Positions 8,680-17,839 of a DNA stretch of 64,000 nt are shown piece by piece. Origin of the DNA: Halalkalirubrum salinum. GTDB taxonomy: Archaea; Halobacteriota; Halobacteria; Halobacteriales; Haloferacaceae. Positions within the stretch are counted from its first letter, which is position 1. Each line of letters opens with the position of its first letter. The notes under the pieces are model-generated. The model was given only the letters and a program-made list of their open reading frames with translations, was not told the origin of the DNA and searched no databases. A program made the translations under genes and the position numbers. The DNA is taken from positions 79,830 to 143,829 of the forward strand of contig NZ_SRSG01000058.1 of assembly GCF_005543295.1 (NCBI RefSeq), given 5' to 3'.

Positions 8680-10557
8680 ATGACACAAGTAATTTGGCTC
8701 GTGCTTGCAGTGCTGGCAACATTCAGTGTCGGGTATCTCGGCTACTCGAGATACCTGTCGCAGTTCGTCGAACTCGACGACGCAAACGAGACGCCAGCAC
8801 ACAAATACGAGGACGGACAGGAGTACGTACCGGCGAAAAAGCCGGTGCTATTGGGGCACCACTATTCGAGCATTGCGGGCGGCGCGCCGATCGTCGGCCC
8901 GATTACTGCGGGGGCGATCTGGGGATGGCTTCCAGCGCTGCTTTGGATTGCGATCGGTAACCCGCTCATGGGCGCAGTCCACGACTTCGTGTCGCTGTCG
9001 GGCAGCCTGCGACATGAGGGCAAATCAGTCGGGTACATCGTCGGCGAGTACGTCGGTAAGCGCGGACAGAACCTATTGCTTTGGTTCGCGTTCTTGACGA
9101 TTATCCTCGTTGTGGCCGTGTTCGCGCTCGTCGTCGGGATCGTGTTCAACGCGTATCCGCAGGTGACGACCGCAAGCCTCGTGTACATCTTGTTGGCATT
9201 TGGGTTTGGGATCTACCTGTACCAGCTCAACGGACCGTTTATTCCTGGGACGATTTTGTTCGTTCTTGGGGTTTTCGCCGGTGTCTGGGTCGGTATCCAG
9301 TACCCGTTCGCGCTGTTCGAACCGGGTAACTTCGTCGAAGAGACGTTCATCCTCTCGGAAGCGCTCGGACTCGGCAGCGGTAATTACCTTCCGGGCGCCG
9401 CCCAACTCGGTTCGGCGAACACGGCTGCGTGGATTCCGGTAATCCTTCTGTACGCGGCGCTCGCGAGCGCGCTGCCGGTGTGGGTGCTCTTGCAGCCGCG
9501 AGATTACCTCTCGTCGTTCCTTCTGTACACGGGGGTCGGCGGCGGTATTCTCGCGATCATCGTCGGGACGATCGTGGGTGGCGCGGACACGCTGACGATC
9601 GACTCGTCGATCGGAATGTTCCACGGTTTCTGGGGAAGTGATTCAGCAATCGAAATCCGAGGTATCACGCCGCTGTTCCCCATTTTGTTCATTACGATCG
9701 CCTGTGGAACGATAAGCGGCTTCCACTCGCTCGTTTCCTCGGGCACCACGTCGAAACAGCTCAACAAAGAATCTGATGCGCGCCTCATCGGCTACGGCGG
9801 CATGCTCGGTGAGGGGCTTCTCGCTGCGCTCGCGCTGTCGACGCTTGCGGTGGCCGGCTTTTCGGCGGACGCCTCAGCCGGCGGGATCGGCGGCGCGCTG
9901 CCGAACTTCGCAACCGGTGGTGGCGTTATCCTCTCGACCGTCGGGCTTCCGGAGGCGATCGGCGCGCCGTTCATGGCGCTGGTGCTCGTGAGCTTCTTGC
10001 TTACCTCAACTGACACGGCCGCGCGGCTCGGCCGGTACATGATGGAAGAGATCGTCGGCACGCCAGCCGGCGTGACTGACACCGGCTTCTCAGGCGGTAT
10101 CGGTTCGTTCGCTCGAGGTCGCTACACCAACCCGGGTATCCAGATCGTCCTCGCGTATCTCCTTGTCAGCTCAGGACAGTGGGTTACCCTGTGGGCGCTG
10201 TTCGGCGGGGCAAACCAGCTGCTTGCGGCGCTGGCGCTTTTGACCGCGACCGTCTGGCTTGCAAACTGGGACGACTCCAAACAGCTCATCAGCACCGGAG
10301 TCCCGATGGCTATCATGGTCACGATCACCGTCCTCGGTCTCACGTGGCTGATCGTTTGGGACAACCTCTATGATAACCTCATCCTCGGCAACGCTACGGG
10401 CACTGTCGCGATCGCCTCGAGCATCGTCCAGATCGTACTGGCGTCTACGCTTATTTACTTGGCGCTGTCGCTTGTTCGACTCGGCTACAGCAACATCCGA
10501 AAAGTCCGTGGTGGACGGGGTGCTGTTGCGACTGACGGGGGTGAAGCAGACGACTGA
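8680..10557 (+). CDS. cstA: CstA family carbon starvation protein (peptide/pyruvate transporter)
   Basis: A 625-residue polytopic membrane protein with well over a dozen hydrophobic helices. The N-terminal signatures PVLLGHHYSSIAGGAPIVGP and GNPLMGAVHDFVSLSGSLRH are diagnostic of CstA. Later landmarks are SGFHSLVSSGTTSKQL and the TSTDTAARLGRYMMEE region. Characterised relatives import peptides or pyruvate during carbon limitation. ATG at 8680 follows a purine-rich GAGGTAGGG. The gap upstream is A/T-rich (TTTATCATCAAACTTTATG) and likely holds the promoter. It is convergent with the gene ending at 10593. Confidence 0.94.
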   Translation: MTQVIWLVLAVLATFSVGYLGYSRYLSQFVELDDANETPAHKYEDGQEYVPAKKPVLLGHHYSSIAGGAPIVGPITAGAIWGWLPALLWIAIGNPLMGAVHDFVSLSGSLRHEGKSVGYIVGEYVGKRGQNLLLWFAFLTIILVVAVFALVVGIVFNAYPQVTTASLVYILLAFGFGIYLYQLNGPFIPGTILFVLGVFAGVWVGIQYPFALFEPGNFVEETFILSEALGLGSGNYLPGAAQLGSANTAAWIPVILLYAALASALPVWVLLQPRDYLSSFLLYTGVGGGILAIIVGTIVGGADTLTIDSSIGMFHGFWGSDSAIEIRGITPLFPILFITIACGTISGFHSLVSSGTTSKQLNKESDARLIGYGGMLGEGLLAALALSTLAVAGFSADASAGGIGGALPNFATGGGVILSTVGLPEAIGAPFMALVLVSFLLTSTDTAARLGRYMMEEIVGTPAGVTDTGFSGGIGSFARGRYTNPGIQIVLAYLLVSSGQWVTLWALFGGANQLLAALALLTATVWLANWDDSKQLISTGVPMAIMVTITVLGLTWLIVWDNLYDNLILGNATGTVAIASSIVQIVLASTLIYLALSLVRLGYSNIRKVRGGRGAVATDGGEADD

Positions 10558-10592
10558 CACTGCGACGGCCGACGTCTCTCACTCCTTTTTAT

Positions 10593-11276
10593 TTATCTCC
10601 AGAATTTGAGCGCTAGCCGCGTCCAAAATCCCTGTTTTTGTTCACTCACGGATTCCCAGAGGGTGACTGCCTCAAGCAAATCGGCGTTTTTGCTCCCAAC
10701 TGCGTCCTCGCGATCGGGCGCGACGACGATCAGGTTTACTTCGTAGTGGCCGTAGTAGCCGAATTTGAGCAGTGTTCGGTCCGAGAACCCCGAAACGAAC
10801 GATCGGACGTCGTCGGGGATCGAGTCGGTCACGACGACGAAGGTGTAATCGGTCCCGAAATGCTCCTCGTCGGCGACGATCCACTCGTCGGCCAAGTCGT
10901 GGCCGAACTCGACGAGTCGTTCGAGTTCCGCGACCCGGACCGTGTTCGTTCGCCGGGCGAACACGTACTCTTCGGTTTCGTGGTTTGCGTAGTTCAACGC
11001 CGGGTGGACGAACTGTTTTTGAATCTCCATGCGGAGTTCGCCGTACAGTTCGAAGCGCTCGCCCTCGATCGTGCGATCCTTCTCGAGATCGTAGTTGTAC
11101 ATGAGCCGATCGCTGACGCGATCAAAGTACTTGTCCTCCCACGTTGGGACGTTTTCGAGGATCTCGTCGGGAAGCTCCGTTGGCTCGACTCCTGTCGTCT
11201 CTTCAGCCGTTTCTGTAACCGTTTCTGCAGGAGTTTCTGCAGCCGTTTCTTCAGGCGCTGCGGTTCGATCGCTCAT
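10593..11276 (-). CDS. Conserved haloarchaeal soluble protein, unknown
   Basis: A 227-residue protein. Residues 1-35 are low-complexity Ala/Glu/Thr (TAAETPAETVTETAEETTG), probably disordered. The rest is a mixed alpha/beta domain with landmarks YNYDLEKDRTIEGERFELYG and FVVVTDSIPDDVRSFVSGFS. I recognise no family with a known function. ATG at 11276 overlaps the stop of the upstream cupin gene as ATGA, so translation is probably coupled. The longer open frame upstream is a shadow of the cupin gene. Confidence 0.72.
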   Translation of the reverse strand: MSDRTAAPEETAAETPAETVTETAEETTGVEPTELPDEILENVPTWEDKYFDRVSDRLMYNYDLEKDRTIEGERFELYGELRMEIQKQFVHPALNYANHETEEYVFARRTNTVRVAELERLVEFGHDLADEWIVADEEHFGTDYTFVVVTDSIPDDVRSFVSGFSDRTLLKFGYYGHYEVNLIVVAPDREDAVGSKNADLLEAVTLWESVSEQKQGFWTRLALKFWR

Positions 11277-11650
11277 GATTCGTACGGTACTGCGTCTCCC
11301 GACACCGGCGGCGCACCGAGCGCCAGCACAGTGACAGGCTCTGTGGCGTCTGTCGGATTGTACGCTCTGTGGGGACTCTCTGGATCTGCGACGAACAGCT
11401 GTTCGGCCCCAACGGTCTTGGTTCCGTCCGGCGTTTCGACAGTGAGTGTCCCAGAGAGAACGTAAAACGCCTCCTGTTGTTCCTCGTGGAAGTGATACGT
11501 AAGTGGAATTTGCTCGCCGGGAGCGGCGACGAAGCGATTGATCGCCATCGTCTCGACGCCGCCGGCCTCGCCGAGCCGTCTGAGCTCGCAGGGCCGATCG
11601 TCGACTGGCTTGACGTCCGCTGGATCCACGGTCCGATATCCCATGTGCAT
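11273..11650 (-). CDS. Cupin domain protein
   Basis: A single-domain cupin of about 125 residues. The cupin motifs are visible as PLTYHFHEEQQEAFYVLSG (motif 1 with His and Glu metal ligands) and PHRAYN (motif 2). Cupins of this size bind a small ligand or metal; the substrate is unknown. Starts at 11698, 11650 and 11644 are all possible. A TATA-like AACTATTAAC at 11704-11713 would place the transcript start inside the longest reading, so the internal start is preferred, but only weakly. It overlaps the next gene as ATGA. Confidence 0.78.
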   Translation of the reverse strand: MHMGYRTVDPADVKPVDDRPCELRRLGEAGGVETMAINRFVAAPGEQIPLTYHFHEEQQEAFYVLSGTLTVETPDGTKTVGAEQLFVADPESPHRAYNPTDATEPVTVLALGAPPVSGDAVPYES

Positions 11651-11744
11651 TGTTCTCAGGCCGGTCGGCAAAAGCCCGTCGACACCGAACTCGTGCATGG
11701 ATAACTATTAACATTCCTCGTCCCGTATCGTTGAGCGAACAACC

Positions 11745-11969
11745 ATGGGTACGCAAAAAAGCGAGGCGTGCGGCCGCTGTTCGATGACAACAGTCGTCGA
11801 CGCAGTCGGTGACGAAGAGCGCCGTGCGGAACGTGATCCGTTCGCTGGCGAGCGCATCGAGGTCGACGAGGACGAGATGCGACAGGTCACTCCCGGTGCG
11901 TGGTTAGGCGGCATCACCGAGCGGCTCAACCGCGCTGCCACGAAGCTCACGTACGGCGACGATCGGTAA
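11745..11969 (+). CDS. Small conserved protein with CxxC, unknown
   Basis: A 74-residue acidic protein with ACGRCSMTTVVD near residues 8-19 and a C-terminal TPGAWLGGITERLNRAATKL segment. The single Cys-x-x-Cys pair could bind metal as a dimer. A TATA-like block at 11704-11713 sits about 35 bases upstream and may serve both this gene and the divergent cupin gene. Function is unknown. Confidence 0.6.
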   Translation: MGTQKSEACGRCSMTTVVDAVGDEERRAERDPFAGERIEVDEDEMRQVTPGAWLGGITERLNRAATKLTYGDDR

Positions 11970-12077
11970 CCGTTCTGCATAATTTGATCGCCTGTGACGC
12001 CGATAGCGCCTCGCATGCGTGTGTCGATCTCTCAGGGAGGCTTATATGACTGCCCGCCATAGCCTCGGCCAACGGCA

Positions 12078-12779
12078 ATGGAAGAAAGCATCGCAGGGTT
12101 CAAAGAACGCGGGGACTGGGGCGACGTCGTCGAGCACGGCGAACGAATTACCCAGGCGCTCAGAGACGCTGGTGTCGACGGCGATGCGCTCGAAGAGTGG
12201 GACGAATGGCGACCGAAGCCCCACGAACGGTTACAAAAAGACGTTAATAAAAAGACCGCCGCACAAGCCAGCGTCGCCGAGGGTGAGGGCGAAAAGAAGG
12301 GCAAAGATGTCGGTGACGATCTCAAAAGCGCCGGCGAGAAGCTCAGCGAATCCTACGAAAAGGTTGAACACGGCGACAACGACGGGGCGATCGAACGCTG
12401 GAGCGAGTCACTCGACTATGTCGCTCGCGCGGCGGATTCGGCGGGCCGCAAGGCTATCCGAACCGTCGAAAATACGGTGTATCAGAACGTGATGACTCAG
12501 CTTGCGCCGTATTATTTCGACAACGAGCTCATCAGTGCGAACATTCAAAAGACGAGCCGCGGCAGCGACAGCGACGAACATACCTTCATCTTTGAGGTAA
12601 ATGTTAACGATGATGACCTGAAAGCAGCGGTCTCTGAGCGGCTCGGCGAGTACGAGGACACGATCGATCGCTGGCACGTGACGACTGAAAAAGAGACTGC
12701 CAACGTCGAAGCCGCCGAAGGCGTCGAACCGCCCGCCGAGCCGACCGGCGACGAGCAGTCGCAATCGACGAAGAACTAA
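12078..12779 (+). CDS. DUF5828 family protein
   Basis: A 233-residue highly charged soluble protein. Its N-terminus MEESIAGFKERGDWGDVVEH and the central LSESYEKVEHGDNDGAIERW region correspond to the haloarchaeal DUF5828 family as I remember it. The middle is lysine/glutamate rich and the tail is acidic low complexity. A TTATAT box at 12042-12047 is about 33 bases upstream of the ATG. Function is unknown. The 80-residue gene follows after 11 bases and may share the transcript. Confidence 0.7.
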   Translation: MEESIAGFKERGDWGDVVEHGERITQALRDAGVDGDALEEWDEWRPKPHERLQKDVNKKTAAQASVAEGEGEKKGKDVGDDLKSAGEKLSESYEKVEHGDNDGAIERWSESLDYVARAADSAGRKAIRTVENTVYQNVMTQLAPYYFDNELISANIQKTSRGSDSDEHTFIFEVNVNDDDLKAAVSERLGEYEDTIDRWHVTTEKETANVEAAEGVEPPAEPTGDEQSQSTKN

Positions 12780-12790
12780 GTAATTACTCA

Positions 12791-13033
12791 ATGCCCGAGC
12801 CACCACTCACCGTCGACGCTGGCGAATTGACCGCTGACGAGATCGTGTCCGCGCTCAACGAAGGCCGGCGCGTCCTCGTCACCGTCAACATGATGGGCAC
12901 CGATCGAACGGTTACCCTCCGTTATGACGGCACGACCTACTACTGTGACACGCCGACTCGCCTATTGAAACACGAAACCGAACCCGAGATCCGCACGTGT
13001 ATCCGTGATATGGGCTACGCTCGCGACGAGTGA
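12791..13033 (+). CDS. Small conserved haloarchaeal protein, unknown
   Basis: An 80-residue protein with a beta-rich core (RRVLVTVNMMGTDRTVTLRY) and a short C-terminal helix (LLKHETEPEIRTCIRDMGY). It follows the DUF5828 gene after 11 bases. No catalytic or zinc motif was seen. Codon use matches neighbouring genes, which supports it. Confidence 0.68.
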   Translation: MPEPPLTVDAGELTADEIVSALNEGRRVLVTVNMMGTDRTVTLRYDGTTYYCDTPTRLLKHETEPEIRTCIRDMGYARDE

Positions 13034-13112
13034 TGCGTGCATCGGCCGAGCTGTCTTGACTGTTGTTTTCCGAAGCCAGAGGTTTAACGACGCCCGCCGT
13101 CGTGGTAGCGGT

Positions 13113-13481
13113 ATGAGCGATACCCCGACAATGGACGACCTGATCGGCGATCCCGACCCCGAATTCCGCCACGTGCTCGCGTGCGTGTTCGGGATCCAAG
13201 ATCACGAAAGCCGGACGTACCTCGTGTTGCTCGAGTACCCGGGCAGTACGGTCGCCGAACTCGCCGAGACACTCAATCGCGATCGCTCGAACGTCAACCG
13301 ATCGCTCTCGACACTGCTCGAAAAGGGGCTTGTCGAGCGTGAGCGTCGGCTGCTCGATCCCGGCGGCTACGTATATCAGTACACCGCTGTTCCGCTTCCG
13401 GAGGCCAAAGAGATGCTGCACACTGCGCTCGATGAGTGGGTCGAGTCGGTACACACGGCGATCGACGAGTTTGGAACGTAG
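13113..13481 (+). CDS. TrmB/MarR-like winged-helix transcription regulator
   Basis: A 122-residue protein with a clear winged-helix domain: the helix-turn-helix STVAELAETLNRDRSNVNRS at about 48-67, then ALL-type wing residues EKGLVERERRLLDPGGYVYQY. The C-terminal helix (KEMLHTALDEWVESVHTAI) suits dimerisation. The start at 13113 follows a TTTAA box about 30 bases upstream; the longer open frame has no similarity. It lies just upstream of thrC, but a regulatory link is only a guess. Confidence 0.82.
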   Translation: MSDTPTMDDLIGDPDPEFRHVLACVFGIQDHESRTYLVLLEYPGSTVAELAETLNRDRSNVNRSLSTLLEKGLVERERRLLDPGGYVYQYTAVPLPEAKEMLHTALDEWVESVHTAIDEFGT

Positions 13482-13555
13482 CTCGCCCCTGTACTGCCCG
13501 ACAGTATCCGTCGACACCGACCGTCTTTTGGTCGTCCCCACCGACCTATCCAGTA

Positions 13556-14842
13556 ATGAGTCTTAGCCTTACCGCGCCCGCGCAGACGGCACCGTCGTGT
13601 GCGGACGACGGCGTCTGGTTGGAGTGTATCGCCTGCGGCGAGCAGTTCGCGCCGTTCGAGGAGATCATGTACACCTGTCGCGCGTGCGACGGTCTGCTTG
13701 AGGTTCGCTACGCGAACCCACCGACGTTTGAGGAGTATGGCTCCGACGGCCGTGTTCCGGACGCCCCCGATCGTGGCGTCTGGCGGTACGCGGCCTCACT
13801 CCCGTTTGACGAGGGGGTTTCACTCCCCGAGGGGGACACGCCGCTACACAAAGCGCCGCGGCTGCGCGATTCGATCGGCGTGAACCGTTTGCGGATCAAA
13901 CACGAGGGAATGAACCCGACCGGCGCGTTCAAAGACCGCGGGATGACCGTCGGCGTGCGGGTTGCGAAAGAACTCGGCGTCGATCGGCTCGCCTGTGCGT
14001 CGACTGGCAACACGAGCGCCGCACTCGCCGCCTATGGCGCTCGCGGCGGGATGGAAACGCTCGTATTGCTCCCGAAAGGCAAAGTTGCCGCCGGGAAGAT
14101 CGCCCAGGCCAGCCTCCACAACGCACGTATTCTTGAGGTCGACGGAAATTTCGATGCGTGTCTCGACATTGTCCAGGAGCTCGCCGCTCGGGGGGAGGTG
14201 TACCTGCTCAATTCCCTCAATCCCTTCCGGCTCGAGGGGCAGAAGACAATCGGATTTGAGATCCTTGAAGAATTTCACGCCGACCACGGCCACTATCCCG
14301 ATCGGATCGTCCTTCCCGTTGGCAACGCCGGAAACACGGCCGCGCTGTACAAGGCGTTTCGCGAGCTTATTCAGGCCGGTTCGCTCGCTCCCGAGGAGGT
14401 CCCAAAACTCACCGGGGTGCAGGCGGAGGGGGCGGCCCCGATGGTCGAGGCTGTCGAGAACGGTGCCGACGCGATTCGCCGCTGGGAGTCTGTCGAGACC
14501 CGTGCGACCGCGATTCGAATCGGCAACCCGGTCAACGCGCCGAAGGCGCTGCCGGGAATCCGAAACACCGGCGGGACCGCGGTTGCGGTCTCCGACGACG
14601 AGATCACGGCGGCACAGCGCGATCTGGCCGGCGAGGGTATCGGTGTCGAGCCCGCCTCCGCGGCGTCAGTCGCAGGGTTGCGGAAGCTTCGATCGAACGG
14701 GACGATCGGCGCGGACGAGGATGTTGTCTGTCTCACGACCGGACACCTTCTGAAAGATCCTGATGCGGCTTTCGCTGCTGGTGACGATCCAGAGCCGGTT
14801 CCGAACGACACAGAGGCGGTCATCGAGCATCTCGCGGAGTAA
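13556..14842 (+). CDS. thrC: Threonine synthase
   Basis: A 428-residue PLP enzyme converting O-phosphohomoserine to threonine. An N-terminal four-cysteine ribbon (LECIACGEQF ... YTCRACDGLL) precedes the fold-type II PLP domain. The PLP lysine is Lys126 in TGAFKDRGM. CASTGNTSAALAAY binds substrate phosphate and LPVGNAGNTAAL is the PLP phosphate loop. ATG at 13556 is chosen because the longer frame adds residues overlapping the regulator gene. The serine pathway genes follow 0.5-2 kb downstream. Confidence 0.95.
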   Translation: MSLSLTAPAQTAPSCADDGVWLECIACGEQFAPFEEIMYTCRACDGLLEVRYANPPTFEEYGSDGRVPDAPDRGVWRYAASLPFDEGVSLPEGDTPLHKAPRLRDSIGVNRLRIKHEGMNPTGAFKDRGMTVGVRVAKELGVDRLACASTGNTSAALAAYGARGGMETLVLLPKGKVAAGKIAQASLHNARILEVDGNFDACLDIVQELAARGEVYLLNSLNPFRLEGQKTIGFEILEEFHADHGHYPDRIVLPVGNAGNTAALYKAFRELIQAGSLAPEEVPKLTGVQAEGAAPMVEAVENGADAIRRWESVETRATAIRIGNPVNAPKALPGIRNTGGTAVAVSDDEITAAQRDLAGEGIGVEPASAASVAGLRKLRSNGTIGADEDVVCLTTGHLLKDPDAAFAAGDDPEPVPNDTEAVIEHLAE

Positions 14843-14911
14843 TCGACGCTCGCGAGCTGCATGCCGGCTGTCTGACGCGGATTTTTGTGGCTGTGTTACT
14901 ACCTCTCATGC

Positions 14912-15283
14912 ATGTGGTCCTCAAGCCTCCCGACCGGCACTGTCAGCACGGATCGATCTGGCGATCGAACGTATCCACTTGATCCGCCACCAACCGATGA
15001 GGCCGCCACACCGACGTACCCAACTCGGACGGAACTCGAAGCGGCCGCTCGGGACCGCGATCGAGCGGTCTCCGAGGCGAAACAGCTCCGCACACAGGTA
15101 TCGATGCTCCGCACCGAACTCGATCGTGAACGGAGCGAGCGCGAACAGGTCGTCGAACGATACGAGTACCTGCTCGCGGATCTCCAGCGACTCGAAACAG
15201 AACGAACCGATGCTGGCACCTTTGAGCGAGTCGGTGCCCGTCTCGACGCGATGGTCGAAACGATGGTGGGATACCTCCGATAA
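14912..15283 (+). CDS. Coiled-coil protein, unknown
   Basis: A 123-residue protein with a disordered proline/threonine-rich N-terminus and a long coiled coil (about residues 38-105, heptad-like RDRDRAVSEAKQLRTQVSM and onward). The last 15 residues could be an amphipathic helix. ATG at 14912 is preferred to the start at 14885, whose extra residues overlap the likely promoter. It is convergent with serA, with 21 bases between stops. Function is unknown. Confidence 0.6.
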   Translation: MWSSSLPTGTVSTDRSGDRTYPLDPPPTDEAATPTYPTRTELEAAARDRDRAVSEAKQLRTQVSMLRTELDRERSEREQVVERYEYLLADLQRLETERTDAGTFERVGARLDAMVETMVGYLR

Positions 15284-15304
15284 TCAAAAGGCCTTCCGAG
15301 CGGA

Positions 15305-16930
15305 TCAGTCCGCGCTGGTTGGCGTTTCCCGCTTTGTCAGCTCCTCTTGGCCGTCGAGGACGATCTCTTTGACCTCGATAATCCGATCGTCGGAGAGCAG
15401 TTCCTCGATTACCACGTCGGGCACCGAGTGATCGAGGTTATAGACCGTAAGCGCCTCCCCGCCGTACGTTTCACGGGCATTGAACATCCCTGCGATGTTG
15501 ACGTCGTTTTCGCCGAGGACGGTACCGATGAAGCCGATTACGCCCGGCTTGTCGTAGTTGCGCGCGACGAGCATGTGGCCGTAGGGAATCGCATCGACCC
15601 GAAAGCCGTCGATCCGAACAATTCGTGGATCCTCGCCGGCAAACAGCGTTCCACACACCGACAGCTCCTCGTCGCCGTTCCGGACCGTCACCGTCACGAG
15701 GCTCTGGAAGTCTGCGGCCTGTCTGGTCTTCGATTCGGTGACTTCGATGCCACGGTCTTTCGCAAGTTGCGGGGCGTTGACTGCGTTGACCTGCCACTCC
15801 AGCGGGGTGAACACGCCCTTCAGTGCGCTTGCAGTGATGAGCTCGACGTCCTCTTCGGCAACTTCACCCTCGTAGTGGACCTCGATCTCGGTAATTCGCT
15901 TCCCGAGTAGTTGTGCGGCGACCTTGCCGGCGGTTTCAGCCAGCGGGATGTACGGCTCGATTCGCGGGAACGCCGTTTCGTCGACCGAAGGCGCGTTGAG
16001 CGCGTTCAACACCGGCTGTTCGTTGAATGCGGCAATTACCTGTTCGGCGGTATCGATCGCAACGCTCTCTTGGGCGGCCTCGGTCGAGGCACCCAGGTGC
16101 GGCGTCACGATCACGTCATCGACAGCCAAAAGCGGCGAGTCTGCCGGCAGCGGCTCCTCGGCAAAGACGTCAAGCGCTGCGCCGACTACCGTTCCATCGT
16201 CGACAGCCGCTGCGAGCGCGTCCTCGTCGATGATTCCGCCCCGAGCACAGTTGATGACGTAGCCGCCCTCCAGCAGTGCGAGTTCCTCAGTGCCGATCAT
16301 GTTCTCGGTTTCAGGCAACAACGGCGTGTGGATCGTCACGAAGTCTGCCCGCCGCAAACACTCCTCAAGGTCTTCGATCAGCTCCGCGCCGAACTGCGCG
16401 GCGCGCTCTTCGGAAATGTACGGATCGTAGACAACGAGATTCATGCCGAGCGTGTCGAGCCGTTTTGCGACCTCCTGGCCAACTCGGCCGAGCCCGATAA
16501 TCCCGAGGGTCTTGTTGTTAATCTCGGTGCCAAGGTAGTCGGATTTGGCCCACTCGCCGTCTTTGAGTCGTGCGTGCGCCTGCGGAATCGATCGCGCGAC
16601 CGCAAACGCCATGGCGACGGTGTGTTCGGCCGCTGCGCGGACGTTCCCCTCGGGCGCGTTCGCGACAATCACGCCGTGGTCGGTCGCCGCTTCGATGTCG
16701 ATGTTGTCGACGCCGATCCCGGCTCGTCCGACGATCACGAGGTCGGGCGCGGCCTCGAAAACCGCCCGTGAGACCTCTGTTCCGGAGCGAACGATGAGGG
16801 CGTTCGCGTCAGCGACCGCGTCCAGTAGCTCTTGGCCTTCGATATCGTAGTCAGTTCGAACGTCGTAACCTGCCTCACGTAACCGATCGAGACCAGCCTC
16901 TGCGATCGGATCCGTGACGAGTACGTTCAT
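15305..16930 (-). CDS. serA: D-3-phosphoglycerate dehydrogenase
   Basis: A 541-residue enzyme for the first step of serine synthesis (3-phosphoglycerate to phosphohydroxypyruvate, NAD-dependent). In order it has a substrate/NAD domain with LGIIGLGRVGQEVAKRL as the Rossmann motif, NCARGGIIDEDAL and the catalytic HLGAST; an intervening ASB domain (about 320-450); and a C-terminal ACT domain (LVARNYDKPGVIGFIG) for feedback by serine. ATG at 16930 gives MNVLVTDPIAEAGL; the upstream residues of the longer frame are dropped. It is divergent from serB across a 146-base gap. Confidence 0.96.
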   Translation of the reverse strand: MNVLVTDPIAEAGLDRLREAGYDVRTDYDIEGQELLDAVADANALIVRSGTEVSRAVFEAAPDLVIVGRAGIGVDNIDIEAATDHGVIVANAPEGNVRAAAEHTVAMAFAVARSIPQAHARLKDGEWAKSDYLGTEINNKTLGIIGLGRVGQEVAKRLDTLGMNLVVYDPYISEERAAQFGAELIEDLEECLRRADFVTIHTPLLPETENMIGTEELALLEGGYVINCARGGIIDEDALAAAVDDGTVVGAALDVFAEEPLPADSPLLAVDDVIVTPHLGASTEAAQESVAIDTAEQVIAAFNEQPVLNALNAPSVDETAFPRIEPYIPLAETAGKVAAQLLGKRITEIEVHYEGEVAEEDVELITASALKGVFTPLEWQVNAVNAPQLAKDRGIEVTESKTRQAADFQSLVTVTVRNGDEELSVCGTLFAGEDPRIVRIDGFRVDAIPYGHMLVARNYDKPGVIGFIGTVLGENDVNIAGMFNARETYGGEALTVYNLDHSVPDVVIEELLSDDRIIEVKEIVLDGQEELTKRETPTSAD

Positions 16931-17076
16931 GCCTGTACGGATCGCCGGCTGGCTGTTAAGAGTTTCCACGTCGGCCGATTATGCATGCGAGAGATACTCA
17001 CGCGGCCGATCTACGATTTAACCAACCGACGATCGAAACCGTCGCGTTTCAAATCCGTCGAGCCGAACAGACAGCT

Positions 17077-17721
17077 ATGGCGCTTATTGCCTTCGACTTC
17101 GACGGGACGCTCTCGGACTCGGAGATGACGGTGTTGCTCGGCGAGCGGATGGACGTCGCCGAGGAAATGGCCGACATCACAGAGCGAGCAATGAACGACG
17201 AACTCAGCTACGCCGACAGCCTCCGTCGCCGTGCGGCACTCCTTGAGGGGCTGTCAGTCGAGCGCGCTGACGAGGCCTACGAGTCCGTTCGGCTTCGCCC
17301 CGGCGCAGGCGACGTTATCGATCAGCTTCGCGAGCAGGGACACACCGTTGTGATCCTCACCGGTGGGTTCGACGACGGTGTCGAGGCGGCCCTCGCGGCT
17401 GCGGACACCGAGGTCGATCGCATCGTCGCGAACCACCTGCCGGTCTCCGGCGGCCGGCTCCCCGGCGAGGTGACTGGGCCGCTCATCGAGGGTACAAAAG
17501 ACGAACAGCTCTTGGCGCTCACCGACGAACTGGGAATCGATCCCGAGGCGACGATCGCTGTCGGCGACGGCGCGAACGATTTGCCGATGCTCGAGGTTGC
17601 GGGGATCGCGATCGGTTTCAGCCCCAAGCCGGCGGTCGAACCCGTCTGTGATCTCACTGTTTCTTCGATGGACGACCTCGCCAAATCGCTCATCGATCAC
17701 GGCGTGTTGACGCGGTCGTAG
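17077..17721 (+). CDS. serB: Phosphoserine phosphatase
   Basis: A 214-residue HAD-superfamily phosphatase giving serine from phosphoserine. HAD motif I is DFDGTLSD near residues 6-13, motif II is VILTGGF, and motif III/IV is the GDGANDLPML segment. Its size fits SerB. The start at 17077 (MALIAFDFDGTLS) is standard; the longer frame upstream is unlikely. With the divergent serA it supplies the first and last steps of the phosphorylated serine pathway. Confidence 0.92.
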   Translation: MALIAFDFDGTLSDSEMTVLLGERMDVAEEMADITERAMNDELSYADSLRRRAALLEGLSVERADEAYESVRLRPGAGDVIDQLREQGHTVVILTGGFDDGVEAALAAADTEVDRIVANHLPVSGGRLPGEVTGPLIEGTKDEQLLALTDELGIDPEATIAVGDGANDLPMLEVAGIAIGFSPKPAVEPVCDLTVSSMDDLAKSLIDHGVLTRS

Positions 17722-17839
17722 CCGCCGAACCGACGCTGTCTGGCAGCGGCTTTATCTGACTGTCAATCGTATCTCGACACATGGGTAGTCTAGGTTGGGT
17801 GTACGTTCGATCAATCGACTGCGGCGTCCGTCTCCGACC

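Noticed and set aside
10638..11465. 275-codon plus-strand open frame
   Set aside because: It lies antisense to the 227-residue protein and cupin genes, both of which have better composition and an ATGA junction.
15911..16771. Long plus-strand open frame of 286 codons opposite serA
   Set aside because: It is fully antisense to a clear serA gene and its translation is rich in Arg, His and Cys, as expected from reading GC-rich coding DNA backwards.
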